Below are positions 53,863 through 62,428 of a stretch of DNA of 64,000 bases, piece after piece (positions within the stretch are counted from its first letter, which is position 1; the number at the start of each line of letters is the position of its first letter). The notes under the pieces are model-generated. The model ran no database searches. It saw nothing but the letters and a program-made list of their open reading frames with translations, and was not told where the DNA came from. The position numbers and the translations under genes were made by a program. The stretch lies in contig JAFTQG010000042.1 of the NCBI GenBank assembly GCA_017462915.1, positions 18,890-82,889 of the forward strand. The letters are read 5' to 3'. The stretch is from Prevotella sp. (lineage in GTDB: Bacteria > Bacteroidota > Bacteroidia > Bacteroidales > Bacteroidaceae).

Positions 53863-54638
53863 TGTTCAAGTATTTTTCTCAAGGTATAGTCAGGATGTTT
53901 CTTATGGAACTCCGCGAATCGATGTACATCTGGAGTATCAAAGAATGATTTCCCAAGAGCCTTGTTGGCAACATACATGACTTTTCCTATATGCGCATCC
54001 CTGACTTTCTGCGGCGATGTCTCAAAATTATCCAGCGGATACAGAGATATCAGATAGAACAGCAGACAATCAGGCACGATATTCTCACGCGTCATGGCTC
54101 TGGTCTGTGAAGGTGTATAATACTTCTTGTAAACAGAATAATCAGCACCGAGATACTTATCAAGACATATACCTATATTATTGTCTCCTATGATTATACT
54201 TTGACCAAGCGCACCGATCTGAGTATATATCTTCGGAATCTCAAACTCAGGAAGCTCCTCATGCAGGAAAGCAAAAGCTGAAGCCATCTCTTCCTTGATA
54301 TCGTCCATCATGGCATACTGCTTCCCGACCTCGGAGATTATATTCTGAAGCGTAGGATCCTGATAGAATTTAAGAAGGCGCTCGTTGATATCCTCCTGAT
54401 CTACATTACCTATCTCCAGCATATTCTCTATCAGTGTACGGGTCTCCATAGGATACAGCGTGTTCATCTGCTGAAGAGCAGAATAGTCCCCAGTCGTAAG
54501 AAACCTGCTCTGTACGCGGTCATAACGCTCTATACGCACTTCGTCAGCGACATCGGTATCCGGCCAAAGATTCAACTGGCATCCGAGAATGGATGTCAGA
54601 CAAAATATATAAACTAATATGTACGATATTTTCTTCAA
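53859..54638 (-). CDS. gldB: GldB-like lipoprotein
   Basis: 259 residues, lipobox TSILGC (Cys20). The GldB-type core includes VRIERYDR near the N-terminus, a fungalysin-like segment without an obvious zinc site, and IYTQIGALGQSIIIGDNNIGICLDKYLGADY (about 140-170), a block I associate with GldB. GldB is a gliding/T9SS accessory lipoprotein in Flavobacteria; in non-gliding Bacteroidales its role is unclear. It fits with the T9SS-like surface proteins. Promoter TAATTTTG at 54664-54671. Confidence 0.75.
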   Translation of the reverse strand: MKKISYILVYIFCLTSILGCQLNLWPDTDVADEVRIERYDRVQSRFLTTGDYSALQQMNTLYPMETRTLIENMLEIGNVDQEDINERLLKFYQDPTLQNIISEVGKQYAMMDDIKEEMASAFAFLHEELPEFEIPKIYTQIGALGQSIIIGDNNIGICLDKYLGADYSVYKKYYTPSQTRAMTRENIVPDCLLFYLISLYPLDNFETSPQKVRDAHIGKVMYVANKALGKSFFDTPDVHRFAEFHKKHPDYTLRKILEQ

Positions 54639-54663
54639 ACTAATGTCTTTCTGAATTTTTGCA

Positions 54664-54694
54664 CAAAATTATACAATTTTATCAATATGAGCAA
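54664..54694 (-). promoter_or_regulatory. promoter of the GldB-like gene
   Basis: Reverse strand TAATTTTG (54664-54671), with TTG at 54692-54694, spacing 20. Confidence 0.5.
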
Positions 54695-54732
54695 GTTTTT
54701 TGGTGAAAATTTCAAAAATCAGTGCAAAGTTT

Positions 54733-55686
54733 TTATAATTTTACACTTGATATGTCCACCAGATTATTAACAATGGCATAAATCGTCAGTCCTGCTGGAG
54801 AATGAATCTGCAGTTTCTTTGCAATATTCCTACGGTGTGTTATCACCGTATTGGTAGATATGCACAGGTGGTCGGCAATCTCCTTATTGGACATTCCCTG
54901 GACAAGAGCAACGACAACATCCCTCTCACGTGCAGACAGACCATCCTGACTCTTGTTCTGATGAAGCATTCTGGATATCTTCACCGACACATCATTCTGG
55001 CGCATCTTATTTTCAAGATGACGTATGGCAGGGATGAAGATACGCTCCTCCACCTCCGTATGCTGTATGAGCCACTCCTCATTGTTGAATATGTCATGAA
55101 GTGCCGCAAGCAGGAGATTGTTTCCCATGCCATCCGACGGAAGATACTTGATGATGATATTCTTCAATTCGCGCAACTTCTGCTCCGCATGGTCATGATT
55201 ACGCGAATATACATCAATCGAATACGTAGAAGAAGATTTTCCTTCCAGGAGCTGTTCCACATAGGGAAACACCTCCTTCTCCTCATACTTCATGTGCTGA
55301 TGGATGGAAAGAGCATATTCATCGTATATCTTCAGTATCAGGCCTGCAAGACCGTCACGCTCGTCAAGAGCCTGCGTCAGTTCCTTACGGATAAACGGCA
55401 ACTGAAAGTCAAGATAATACCGGTGACACGAACGAAGATAGCTCAGAAGCGTGTCCACAGACAATTTGCTTACATCATCTATTTCCTTGAATCCATTTAT
55501 CGAAAAGTTCACAAGAGCCAGAAATGTATAGGTATCAACACCTTGCTCTTCGCAGACCTCGGCAACGGTCTTGTCTCCAAAACCCAGGTTTATGCCAAAG
55601 CGGCCTAACGACTGCAAGATGTTGTAATTGTCTCCTATCAGCGTAATCATCTGGTCATACGCCTCGTATATCTTATGCGTCTTCAT
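54733..55686 (-). CDS. ScdA-like/hemerythrin/LuxR fusion transcription regulator
   Basis: 317 residues in three parts. Residues about 18-55 (LGRFGINLGFGDKTVAEVCEEQGVD) match the shape of the ScdA/RIC N-terminal domain, but the Cys-Cys pair is replaced. Residues about 80-225 form a hemerythrin-like helical bundle with candidate diiron ligands H88, H129/H131, E135, H164/H166, H209 and E213. Residues 248-310 are a LuxR HTH (SARERDVVVALVQGMSNKEI). It suggests an oxygen-, NO- or redox-sensing regulator. It follows the CinA gene by 50 bp. Confidence 0.85.
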   Translation of the reverse strand: MKTHKIYEAYDQMITLIGDNYNILQSLGRFGINLGFGDKTVAEVCEEQGVDTYTFLALVNFSINGFKEIDDVSKLSVDTLLSYLRSCHRYYLDFQLPFIRKELTQALDERDGLAGLILKIYDEYALSIHQHMKYEEKEVFPYVEQLLEGKSSSTYSIDVYSRNHDHAEQKLRELKNIIIKYLPSDGMGNNLLLAALHDIFNNEEWLIQHTEVEERIFIPAIRHLENKMRQNDVSVKISRMLHQNKSQDGLSARERDVVVALVQGMSNKEIADHLCISTNTVITHRRNIAKKLQIHSPAGLTIYAIVNNLVDISSVKL

Positions 55687-55736
55687 ATTGTATAAAGCAA
55701 TTTCAGCAAAGGAAACAGAGGATGGCTATCCTTATC

Positions 55737-56267
55737 CTATTCAGCTGTCAGTTCCACGACTTCGTCACCGACACGTGCAGGCTCATGTGCACTGACAAAA
55801 TCGAGAAGGAGCTTGAGGGCTTCCATCACAGCCTTGCCTATATTCTCGTCACGTCCCTCATCGTCCGTAAGCTGGAGAGTAATCTGCTCGTCCTTGTTTC
55901 CGCAGGCTATCCATATCGTGCCGACAGGGATATCGCCCTCACTGCCAGGGCCGGCAAAGCCTGTTGAAGCAACGGCATAGTCTACACCGAGAGCATTGAT
56001 TGCACCGGCAACCATCTGCTTTGCCACTTCCTCGCAGACCGCCGTCTTCTCCTCTATAATGTCAGCATCGACACCAAGCACATTGACCTTTACATCATCC
56101 CAATAGCTTACGATACCACCCTTGAAATAGTTTGACGCGCCCGGAACCATTGTTATAGCACTTGCTATACCGCCAGCAGTACAGCTCTCCGCTGTACCTA
56201 CAGTCTTATCTGATTCATAAAGCAAAGAAAGCAGTTCCTTACTGAGTACCTTATTTCCAAATTCCAT
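55737..56267 (-). CDS. pncC: CinA C-terminal domain protein, nicotinamide-nucleotide amidase
   Basis: 176 residues from ATG 56267 (MEFGNKVLSKELLSLLYE). It is a stand-alone CinA-C/PncC domain: TVGTAESCTAGGIASAIT (active-site Ser-Cys/Lys region), YFKGGIVSYWDDVK, AVASTGFAGPGSEGD and GTIWIA. It deamidates nicotinamide mononucleotide in NAD recycling. The MocF-like N-terminal domain of full CinA is absent. The upstream start at 56294 is less likely. Confidence 0.92.
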   Translation of the reverse strand: MEFGNKVLSKELLSLLYESDKTVGTAESCTAGGIASAITMVPGASNYFKGGIVSYWDDVKVNVLGVDADIIEEKTAVCEEVAKQMVAGAINALGVDYAVASTGFAGPGSEGDIPVGTIWIACGNKDEQITLQLTDDEGRDENIGKAVMEALKLLLDFVSAHEPARVGDEVVELTAE

Positions 56268-56428
56268 AATGTTTCTACATCCGCATCCTGCCACCAGACG
56301 CTACACTGGAGAAAGGATTTCACCTCAGGATGTGATGAGGGTTTAGTTTTGTTTATATTTACTGCCAAGCCTGCCTCCCGTTCCGCAAGTGTAGCGACTC
56401 ATGAAAAGGAATCTGCAAGCTAAGCCTC

Positions 56429-57460
56429 TCACTTGAATGTCACTTTAGAGAAAGCCGGAGCATCTATCGGACAGAAATCATTGTCCTTATACTTATATGT
56501 GCCGACAATGCCTATCATGGCGGCATTGTCCGTAGTATAACTGAATTTCGGTATATATACCGTCCAGCCGAAACGCTTGGCATAGTCATGGAATGCGTTC
56601 CGCAATCCATTGTTTGCCGATACACCGCCAGCCACGGCGACATGCTTGATGCCCGTCGTCTTTGCAGCGAGCTTCAGTTTCTTCATAAGTATATCCACGA
56701 TAGTCCATTCCAAAGAAGCCGCAAGGTCTTCTTTATGATGCTCTATGAAGTCCGCGTCCTCCGCAACCCACTTGCGCAGATTATAGAGAAACGAGGTCTT
56801 CAGTCCCGAGAAGCTGTAGTCCATCCCCGGTATATGCGGCTCCGCAAACTGGTAAGCCTTCGGATTGCCTTGGCGCGCAAGGCGGTCTATGATAGGTCCT
56901 CCAGGGTATCCAAGTCCCATGACCTTGGAACATTTGTCTATCGCCTCCCCTGCTGCATCGTCTATCGTCTGGCCGAGTATCTCCATGTCGTTATAAGCAT
57001 TCACCTTGACAATCTGCGAATTGCCGCCACTGACGAGAAGACACAGGAAAGGGAACGGAGGCTGACTGTCATCATCGTCGTCCTCCTTGATGAAATGAGC
57101 CATGACATGTCCCTGCAGATGATTAACATCTATGAGAGGGATGCCAAGGGCGCGAGCCATGCCTTTCGCGAAGTTCACTCCCACGAGCAACGACCCCATA
57201 AGACCCGGGCCACGGGTGAAAGCTATAGCCGAGAGCTCTTCCTTCCCCACTCCCGCACGCTTGAGCGCGGCATCGACGACAGGGACGACATTCTGCTGGT
57301 GGGCGCGGGACGCCAGTTCCGGCACGACACCGCCGTATTCCTCATGGACGGCCTGCGAAGCCGTCACGTTGCTCAGCAACACACCGTCACGCAACACTGC
57401 TGCCGATGTATCATCACAAGAAGACTCTATCGCTAAAATGAATATCGGTCTTTTCTCCAT
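56429..57460 (-). CDS. tsaD: tRNA threonylcarbamoyladenosine transferase subunit
   Basis: Transfers threonylcarbamoyl to A37 of ANN-decoding tRNAs with TsaB and TsaE. 343 residues. ESSCDDTSAAVL at the N-terminus, NHLQGHVMAHF with the metal His pair, PFLCLLVSGGNSQI, DDAAGEAIDKCSK and VAVAGGVSANNGLR are all family hallmarks. The insert KEDDDDDSQPP is acidic and local. Located 27 bp after map, consistent with an operon map-tsaD-(gap)-pncC. Confidence 0.96.
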   Translation of the reverse strand: MEKRPIFILAIESSCDDTSAAVLRDGVLLSNVTASQAVHEEYGGVVPELASRAHQQNVVPVVDAALKRAGVGKEELSAIAFTRGPGLMGSLLVGVNFAKGMARALGIPLIDVNHLQGHVMAHFIKEDDDDDSQPPFPFLCLLVSGGNSQIVKVNAYNDMEILGQTIDDAAGEAIDKCSKVMGLGYPGGPIIDRLARQGNPKAYQFAEPHIPGMDYSFSGLKTSFLYNLRKWVAEDADFIEHHKEDLAASLEWTIVDILMKKLKLAAKTTGIKHVAVAGGVSANNGLRNAFHDYAKRFGWTVYIPKFSYTTDNAAMIGIVGTYKYKDNDFCPIDAPAFSKVTFK

Positions 57461-57487
57461 TCATTCCTCTTTTTAAACATCAATATT

Positions 57488-58351
57488 CTAATAAGACAAG
57501 ACTTCCAGCCCAGTCTCCGTCATGAGAAGAGTGTGTTCCCACTGTGCAGACGGAAGCTCGTCTTCGGAAATGACCTCCCAGCCGAACGGATCGTCGGCAT
57601 CGATGAACACCTTATAGGTTCCCATGTTTATCATCGGTTCTATGGTGAACACCATGCCCGGCACAAGGAGCATACCCGCCCCCTTCTTGCCGTAATGCGG
57701 AATGTCCGGATCCTCATGAAACTGCAGTCCGACGCCATGTCCGCAAAGGTCACGGACTACACCGTAATGATATTTATGTGCATGTTTCTGTATTGCATTG
57801 CCTATATCTCCGACAAAACAATAAGGCTTGGCAGCCTCCATGCCTATCTCAAGGCACTCCTTTGCCACACGGACAAGCTGCTCACACTCGGGAGATGTCT
57901 TCCCTCCGACGATGAACATGCGTGACGCGTCAGCATAGTAACCGTCAAGAATAGTAGTGAAGTCGACATTGACGATGTCCCCTTCATGCAGTATCTGGTT
58001 TGGCTTCGGTATACCGTGGCACACACATTCGTTGACACTGACGCACACGGATTTCGGGAAGCCCTCATAGCCCAGACAGGCAGGGACGGCGTTATGCTCC
58101 TTGCAATAAGCCATGCATATATCGTCTATCTCCTGTGTGGACATGCCTGGACGGATAGCCGCAGCAACGGCGTCAAGCACACCAGTGTTGACAACACCGG
58201 CACGGCGTATGCCCTCTATCTGTTCAGGAGTCTTTATGAGGTCACGGCTCGGGACATTCTTCGAGCGGTTCTGCCAGTAAAGTATCTGCTTATCCATCTC
58301 CGTAAGTTCCTGTCCCGGGATAATGGACCATCTGTGTTTCTTGTTTGACAT
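57488..58351 (-). CDS. map: methionine aminopeptidase type I
   Basis: Removes initiator methionine. 287 residues with an N-terminal extension of about 40 residues (MSNKKHRWSIIPGQ, absent in E. coli). The metal site is conserved: VDFTTILDGYYADASRMF (two Asp), GHGVGLQFHEDP (His), TIEPMIN (Glu) and EHTLLMTE (Glu); the substrate-side His lies in VCHGIP. No CxxC zinc motif. Confidence 0.96.
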   Translation of the reverse strand: MSNKKHRWSIIPGQELTEMDKQILYWQNRSKNVPSRDLIKTPEQIEGIRRAGVVNTGVLDAVAAAIRPGMSTQEIDDICMAYCKEHNAVPACLGYEGFPKSVCVSVNECVCHGIPKPNQILHEGDIVNVDFTTILDGYYADASRMFIVGGKTSPECEQLVRVAKECLEIGMEAAKPYCFVGDIGNAIQKHAHKYHYGVVRDLCGHGVGLQFHEDPDIPHYGKKGAGMLLVPGMVFTIEPMINMGTYKVFIDADDPFGWEVISEDELPSAQWEHTLLMTETGLEVLSY

Positions 58352-58383
58352 AAGCTGAATTACCTATATAGTTGGTGAAAACA

Positions 58384-58419
58384 GCAAAGAGACTTAAGCA
58401 GTGTGCCTAAGTCTCTTTG
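58384..58419 (-). terminator. tRNA-Pro terminator
   Basis: CAAAGAGACTTA (58384-58395) pairs perfectly with TAAGTCTCTTTG (58408-58419), 6 bp beyond the tRNA 3' end. Confidence 0.75.
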
Positions 58420-58424
58420 TTGTG

Positions 58425-58499
58425 TCGGGGTACCAGGATTCGAACCTGGGACCCCCTGCTCCCAAAGCAGGTGCGCTAACCGGACTGCGCTACACCCCG
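58425..58499 (-). tRNA. tRNA-Pro (TGG)
   Basis: Reverse strand CGGGGTG acceptor, anticodon stem CCTGC/GCAGG with loop TTTGGGA (anticodon TGG), T-arm CCAGG TTCGAAT CCTGG, discriminator A. Confidence 0.96.
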
Positions 58500-58546
58500 A
58501 ATGGTTTGTTTTTGCAAGTTCAGAACTCATTTCCGAATTGCGAGTG

Positions 58547-58578
58547 CAAAGGTACTACTATTTTCCGAACTGTGCAAA
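58547..58578 (-). promoter_or_regulatory. tRNA-Pro promoter
   Basis: Reverse strand TTTG (58575-58578), 20 bp, TACCTTTG (58547-58554). The same extended block (GCGAGTGCAAAGGTACTACT, plus strand) is at the tRNA-Asp promoter. The region 58579-58789 shows nothing else. Confidence 0.65.
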
Positions 58579-58784
58579 TTATTGAACGATTTTTTTTGAG
58601 AAATCTCAATTCAATAGATATAAATCAAGGATTTTCGGCAGTGCACAATATATTATAATACACCATCCCCAATTTGTCGCCTGTCGGGCACTTTTTGTTT
58701 TACTCTCGTTTTTCTGACACTTGCACAACTTTTCGCCGCATCACCCAACAGGAAAACACATCAGAGTTGCCATGTTTACACTAC

Positions 58785-58830
58785 AAAAAAATGCAAATGC
58801 GGCGAAATATGCTTTCACCGCATTTGCATT
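58785..58830 (-). terminator. spt terminator
   Basis: AATGCAAATGCGG (58790-58802) pairs perfectly with CCGCATTTGCATT (58818-58830), with a T-run following on the reverse strand. Confidence 0.85.
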
Positions 58831-58866
58831 ATCAAGCAAACAAAGCACCCGTATAAGGTGTTTGTC

Positions 58867-60054
58867 TTATTTTATCACACCCTGCTCTACAAATATCTGC
58901 TTCAATATCTCTACCGAGCGGTCTACCTGCTCCTTTGTATGTGTCGCCATGAGCGCATATCTTACCAGCGTGTCTGTAGGAGCGCAAGCCGGCGGCACGA
59001 CAGGATTGATGAACACGCCACGCTCGAAAGCAAGGGCCGTGATGAGGAATGTCTTGTCCACATCGCGCACGTAAAGCGGTATGATAGGCGATTCCGTGTC
59101 TCCTATCTCAAAGCCCTCGTCCTTGAAACGCTTGAGAGCATAGTTCGTGACATCCCACAGCTGCTCTATTATCTGCGGCTCTTCCTTCAGGATATCAAGC
59201 GCCTTCTGTGCGGCAGCCGTCGCTGCTGGGGTATTTGAGGCAGAGAATATATAGGTACGCGCATTATGGCGGAGGAAGTTTATCGTATCCCAGTCGCCGG
59301 CAATGAAGCCGCCGATAGAGGCGAGAGACTTGGAGAATGTACCCATGATGAGATCTACCTCGTCGGTAAGTCCGAAATGGTCACAGACGCCGCGTCCGTT
59401 CTTGCCGAACACACCGATACCGTGAGCCTCGTCTACCATGATGGAGCAGTTGTACTTATGCTTCAGCTCGACTATCGCAGGGAGATTGGCAAGGTCGCCC
59501 TCCATGGAGAATACGCCGTCGACGACAATCAGCTTCACCGCCTCGTAAGGAAGTTTCTTGAGGATATTCTCAAGGTCCTCCATGTCGTTGTGCTTGTATT
59601 TCAGCTGCTTGGCGAAGCTCAGCCTGCGTCCGTCCACGATGGAAGCGTGGTCACGGTCGTCACAGATGATATAGTCTTCACGTCCGCAGACCATGGCAAC
59701 GACGCCTGCATTCACTGAGAATCCCGTAGAAAAACACAGAGCCTCGTCCTTATGCACGAACTCCGCGAGGTCTTTCTCGAGCTTCACGTGTATGTCAAGC
59801 GTACCGTTGAGGAAACGGCTGCCGGCACATCCTGTGCCATACTTGTCTATCGCGGCCTTTGCCGCCTCGCAGATGCGGTTGTCACCGACAAGACCTGTAT
59901 ATGCATTCGAACCGAACATCAGCACCTTATGGCCTCCCATTTCCACCTCTGTACCCTGCCTGCCGAGTATCTCACGGAAATAAGGATACACACCTGCCTC
60001 CATGAACTTCTGTGGCAGGCGATAACTCTTGAATTTTTCTGATAATTGTCCCAT
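58867..60054 (-). CDS. spt: serine palmitoyltransferase
   Basis: Condenses serine with palmitoyl-CoA in sphingolipid synthesis, a hallmark of Bacteroidetes. 395 residues from ATG 60054 (MGQLSEKFKSYRLPQKFMEAG). Alpha-oxoamine synthase motifs: GTGCAGSRFLNGT, IVDGVFSMEGDLA, VDEAHGIGVFGKNGRG and the PLP-binding Lys242 in GTFSKSLASIGGF. KBL-type relatives are possible, but the N-terminus and context favour SPT. A start at 60099 lies over the -7 box and is rejected. Confidence 0.93.
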   Translation of the reverse strand: MGQLSEKFKSYRLPQKFMEAGVYPYFREILGRQGTEVEMGGHKVLMFGSNAYTGLVGDNRICEAAKAAIDKYGTGCAGSRFLNGTLDIHVKLEKDLAEFVHKDEALCFSTGFSVNAGVVAMVCGREDYIICDDRDHASIVDGRRLSFAKQLKYKHNDMEDLENILKKLPYEAVKLIVVDGVFSMEGDLANLPAIVELKHKYNCSIMVDEAHGIGVFGKNGRGVCDHFGLTDEVDLIMGTFSKSLASIGGFIAGDWDTINFLRHNARTYIFSASNTPAATAAAQKALDILKEEPQIIEQLWDVTNYALKRFKDEGFEIGDTESPIIPLYVRDVDKTFLITALAFERGVFINPVVPPACAPTDTLVRYALMATHTKEQVDRSVEILKQIFVEQGVIK

Positions 60055-60096
60055 TTTTATATAGGTATACTTTCGTATAATATAAATTTCAATATG

Positions 60097-60104
60097 CAAA
60101 GGTA
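60097..60104 (-). promoter_or_regulatory. spt -7 promoter box
   Basis: Reverse strand TACCTTTG, 43 bp before ATG 60054. The nearest TTTG is at 60128-60131, slightly too far. Confidence 0.5.
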
Positions 60105-60174
60105 CAAAAAAACTTTAATAAAGTGCACAAAGGAGTAAAAAAAGTGCCTTTTTGACAAAAATATTTTATATCCG

Positions 60175-60207
60175 TTGCTCAAATCATCTATTTTTTTCGT
60201 AATTTTG
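60175..60207 (+). promoter_or_regulatory. promoter of the lipid kinase gene
   Basis: TTG at 60175-60177 and TAATTTTG at 60200-60207; the spacing of 22 is a little long. Confidence 0.45.
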
Positions 60208-60258
60208 CATTCAGATATCCACTATGAACAGTTATTCTCGGTAGTCATCGCAAACGTT

Positions 60259-61335
60259 ATGGATAAAAAGAAAATCATCTTCATACTCAATCCGATTTCT
60301 GGAACAATAAGCAAAGCGGGTATTCCCACACTGATAGACAACATACTCGACAAGGACAAGTTCTGCTACACGATAGCGGAGACGCAACATGCCGGCCACG
60401 CCTCGGAACTGGCACGCAAGGCCGTCGAGGAGAAATACGACATAGCCGTGGCTGTCGGCGGCGACGGCACGGTCAACGAGGTGGCACGCGCACTTGTCAA
60501 TTCCCAGACGGCTCTCGGCATCATCCCCTGCGGCTCGGGCAACGGACTGGCACGCCATCTGATGATCCCCATCAACGTGAAAGGGGCGCTCGAGGTAATC
60601 AACCAGTGTGAAATCCATGACCTCGACTACGGCATCATCAACTCCATGCCGTTCTTCTGCACCTGCGGCATGGGCTTCGACGCTTTCATCTCCATGAAAT
60701 TCGCCAATGCCGGCAAGCGCGGCCCTATCACCTATGTGGAGAATGTGCTGAAGGAGGGACTGAACTACAAGCCCGAGACATACATCATAGAGGACGAGAG
60801 CGGCACAAAGAAGCATGAGGCGTTCCTCATTTCCATAGCCAACGCCTCGCAATACGGCAACGACGCATACATCGCGCCACAGGCTTCCATGAGCGACGGA
60901 CTGATGGATATCATCATCATGGAACCGTTTGACATGCTCGAGGCGGCACAGGTGTCGATAGACATGTTCAACAAGACTCTCGACAAAAACTCGAAAATCA
61001 AGACTTTCCGCTCAAAGCATGTACGCATACACCGTACGGAACCGGGAGTGATACACTACGACGGCGACCCTATCATGGCTGATGCCGACCTTGACATATC
61101 CATACGCGAGAAGGGCATCAAGATAGTCATAAACCCTAATGCCGACAAGCGGCGACGCCAACCGTCAAGAATGCAGTCGGCGTTCAGCGAGTTCATGTCA
61201 AGCATACATTCCGCACGCATGGAGGTCACGGACGCCGTGAAGGAGGTAAGCGGGGAGGTTGCCTCGGACATCTCACGGCAGGGACGCAGAGTGCAGCAGA
61301 TAAGCAAGACCATACAGAATAAGCTTAACCTATAA
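60259..61335 (+). CDS. diacylglycerol/sphingosine kinase-family lipid kinase
   Basis: 358 residues from ATG 60259 (MDKKKIIFILNPISGTISK). DAGK catalytic motifs: NPISG, VAVGGDGTVNEVARAL and GIIPCGSGNGLARHL. The C-terminal beta-sandwich includes MGFDAFISMKF and YDGDPIM. A C-terminal extension of about 55 residues (from KRRRQPSRMQSAFSEF) is helical and unassigned. It phosphorylates diacylglycerol or a sphingoid base; being adjacent to and divergent from spt makes a sphingolipid role attractive but unproven. Confidence 0.92.
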   Translation: MDKKKIIFILNPISGTISKAGIPTLIDNILDKDKFCYTIAETQHAGHASELARKAVEEKYDIAVAVGGDGTVNEVARALVNSQTALGIIPCGSGNGLARHLMIPINVKGALEVINQCEIHDLDYGIINSMPFFCTCGMGFDAFISMKFANAGKRGPITYVENVLKEGLNYKPETYIIEDESGTKKHEAFLISIANASQYGNDAYIAPQASMSDGLMDIIIMEPFDMLEAAQVSIDMFNKTLDKNSKIKTFRSKHVRIHRTEPGVIHYDGDPIMADADLDISIREKGIKIVINPNADKRRRQPSRMQSAFSEFMSSIHSARMEVTDAVKEVSGEVASDISRQGRRVQQISKTIQNKLNL

Positions 61336-61487
61336 CGGTTAGGCTTTTTTCTTATCAAGCACACAAAACAAAGCACACAATTACTTATTAGAAACCAGCA
61401 TATTACGCACAAGTGCGCAATATAAGCGTGAAGCCGTTTCCGTCTCGGGGTAACCATCGCGGGAGATTGCTTTGGCGCAAATGAAAA

Positions 61488-61567
61488 CAGAAGGTGACCC
61501 TTCACGCTGCAAACGGTCACCTTTCACATGGTCAAGGATAACCTTTCACATAGTCAAAGGTCACCCT
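61488..61567. repeat. 22-bp-period palindrome array, cluster E (4 units)
   Basis: AAGGTGACCCTTC, AACGGTCACCTTTC, AAGGATAACCTTTC and AAAGGTCACC; central T at 61495, 61517, 61539 and 61561, exactly 22 bp apart. Two spacers are nearly the same (ACATGGTC and ACATAGTC). The remaining 61336-61737 has no gene. Confidence 0.88.
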
Positions 61568-61714
61568 CTTCCTTGCCACGCCTACTGTGCAGTCTTGCTA
61601 CCTGACGTTTTCCCTGTCTTGAGCGCAGGCGGACTTGCATGTTTCTGCATACCGCAATGCCGGCAATGCGGCCTTGATTTCCCTCAAAATCGCCATGTCC
61701 CAGCAAATCAAGGC

Positions 61715-61745
61715 TTGCACGTGTTGCAAATAATAAGTACCTTTG
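61715..61745 (+). promoter_or_regulatory. promoter of the HAD phosphatase gene
   Basis: TTG at 61715-61717 and TACCTTTG at 61738-61745, spacing 20. Confidence 0.6.
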
Positions 61746-61771
61746 TATCGTAAATGTAAAACCGAACGAAG

Positions 61772-62413
61772 ATGATAAAAGCTATCCTTTTTGATTTTGA
61801 CGGCACTCTTGCCGATACCGCTCCAGGCATAGTGAAGACGATGGAATGCACTTTCAAGGAAATGGGGCTGCCCGTCCCTTCCGAGGAGGCTATGCGGAGC
61901 ACCATCGGACTGCCGTTGCCGAAAGCGTTGCAGTCGCTCAACGGACTCAATGACAAGGACACCGAGACTGCCACAGAGATATACCGCCGCCTGTTTGCCA
62001 CTGTGGAGGCTGCGCTGATAACCATATTCCCCAAGGTCAAGGAGACTCTCCAGACACTGCACGAGAGAGGTTTGCGCCTCGCCATCTGTACATCGAGAAA
62101 CGTGGAGTCGCTCGACATGATTCTCCAGCACCACGACATCGGCAGGTTTTTCGAGACAAAAGTCACACATTCCGACAACCTTCCGGCAAAGCCTGCGCCG
62201 GACATGGTGCTCGCACTGCTGGAGCGCATGAGGCTCAAGGCCGACGAGGCTATCGTGGTAGGTGACACCACATTCGACATACAGATGGGCAACAGCGCAG
62301 GATGCCGCACGGTCGCCGTAACATACGGCAATCATGCTGTCGACCGTCTTTCTACGGTCTGTCCGTCGGTGATGATAGATTCCTTCGACAAATTGCTTGA
62401 CGAGATAGAGTAA
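61772..62413 (+). CDS. HAD-superfamily hydrolase, phosphoglycolate phosphatase-like
   Basis: 213 residues. Motif I LFDFDGTLADT (catalytic Asp8 and Asp10), motif II ICTSR, motif III Lys in LPAKPAPDM and motif IV VVGDTTFDIQMG. The helical cap lies between residues 15 and 85, as in Gph and pyrophosphatase PpaX. The substrate is not determinable. dinB follows after 15 bp, a probable operon. Confidence 0.9.
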   Translation: MIKAILFDFDGTLADTAPGIVKTMECTFKEMGLPVPSEEAMRSTIGLPLPKALQSLNGLNDKDTETATEIYRRLFATVEAALITIFPKVKETLQTLHERGLRLAICTSRNVESLDMILQHHDIGRFFETKVTHSDNLPAKPAPDMVLALLERMRLKADEAIVVGDTTFDIQMGNSAGCRTVAVTYGNHAVDRLSTVCPSVMIDSFDKLLDEIE

Positions 62414-62428
62414 CTTACACACAAAGCC

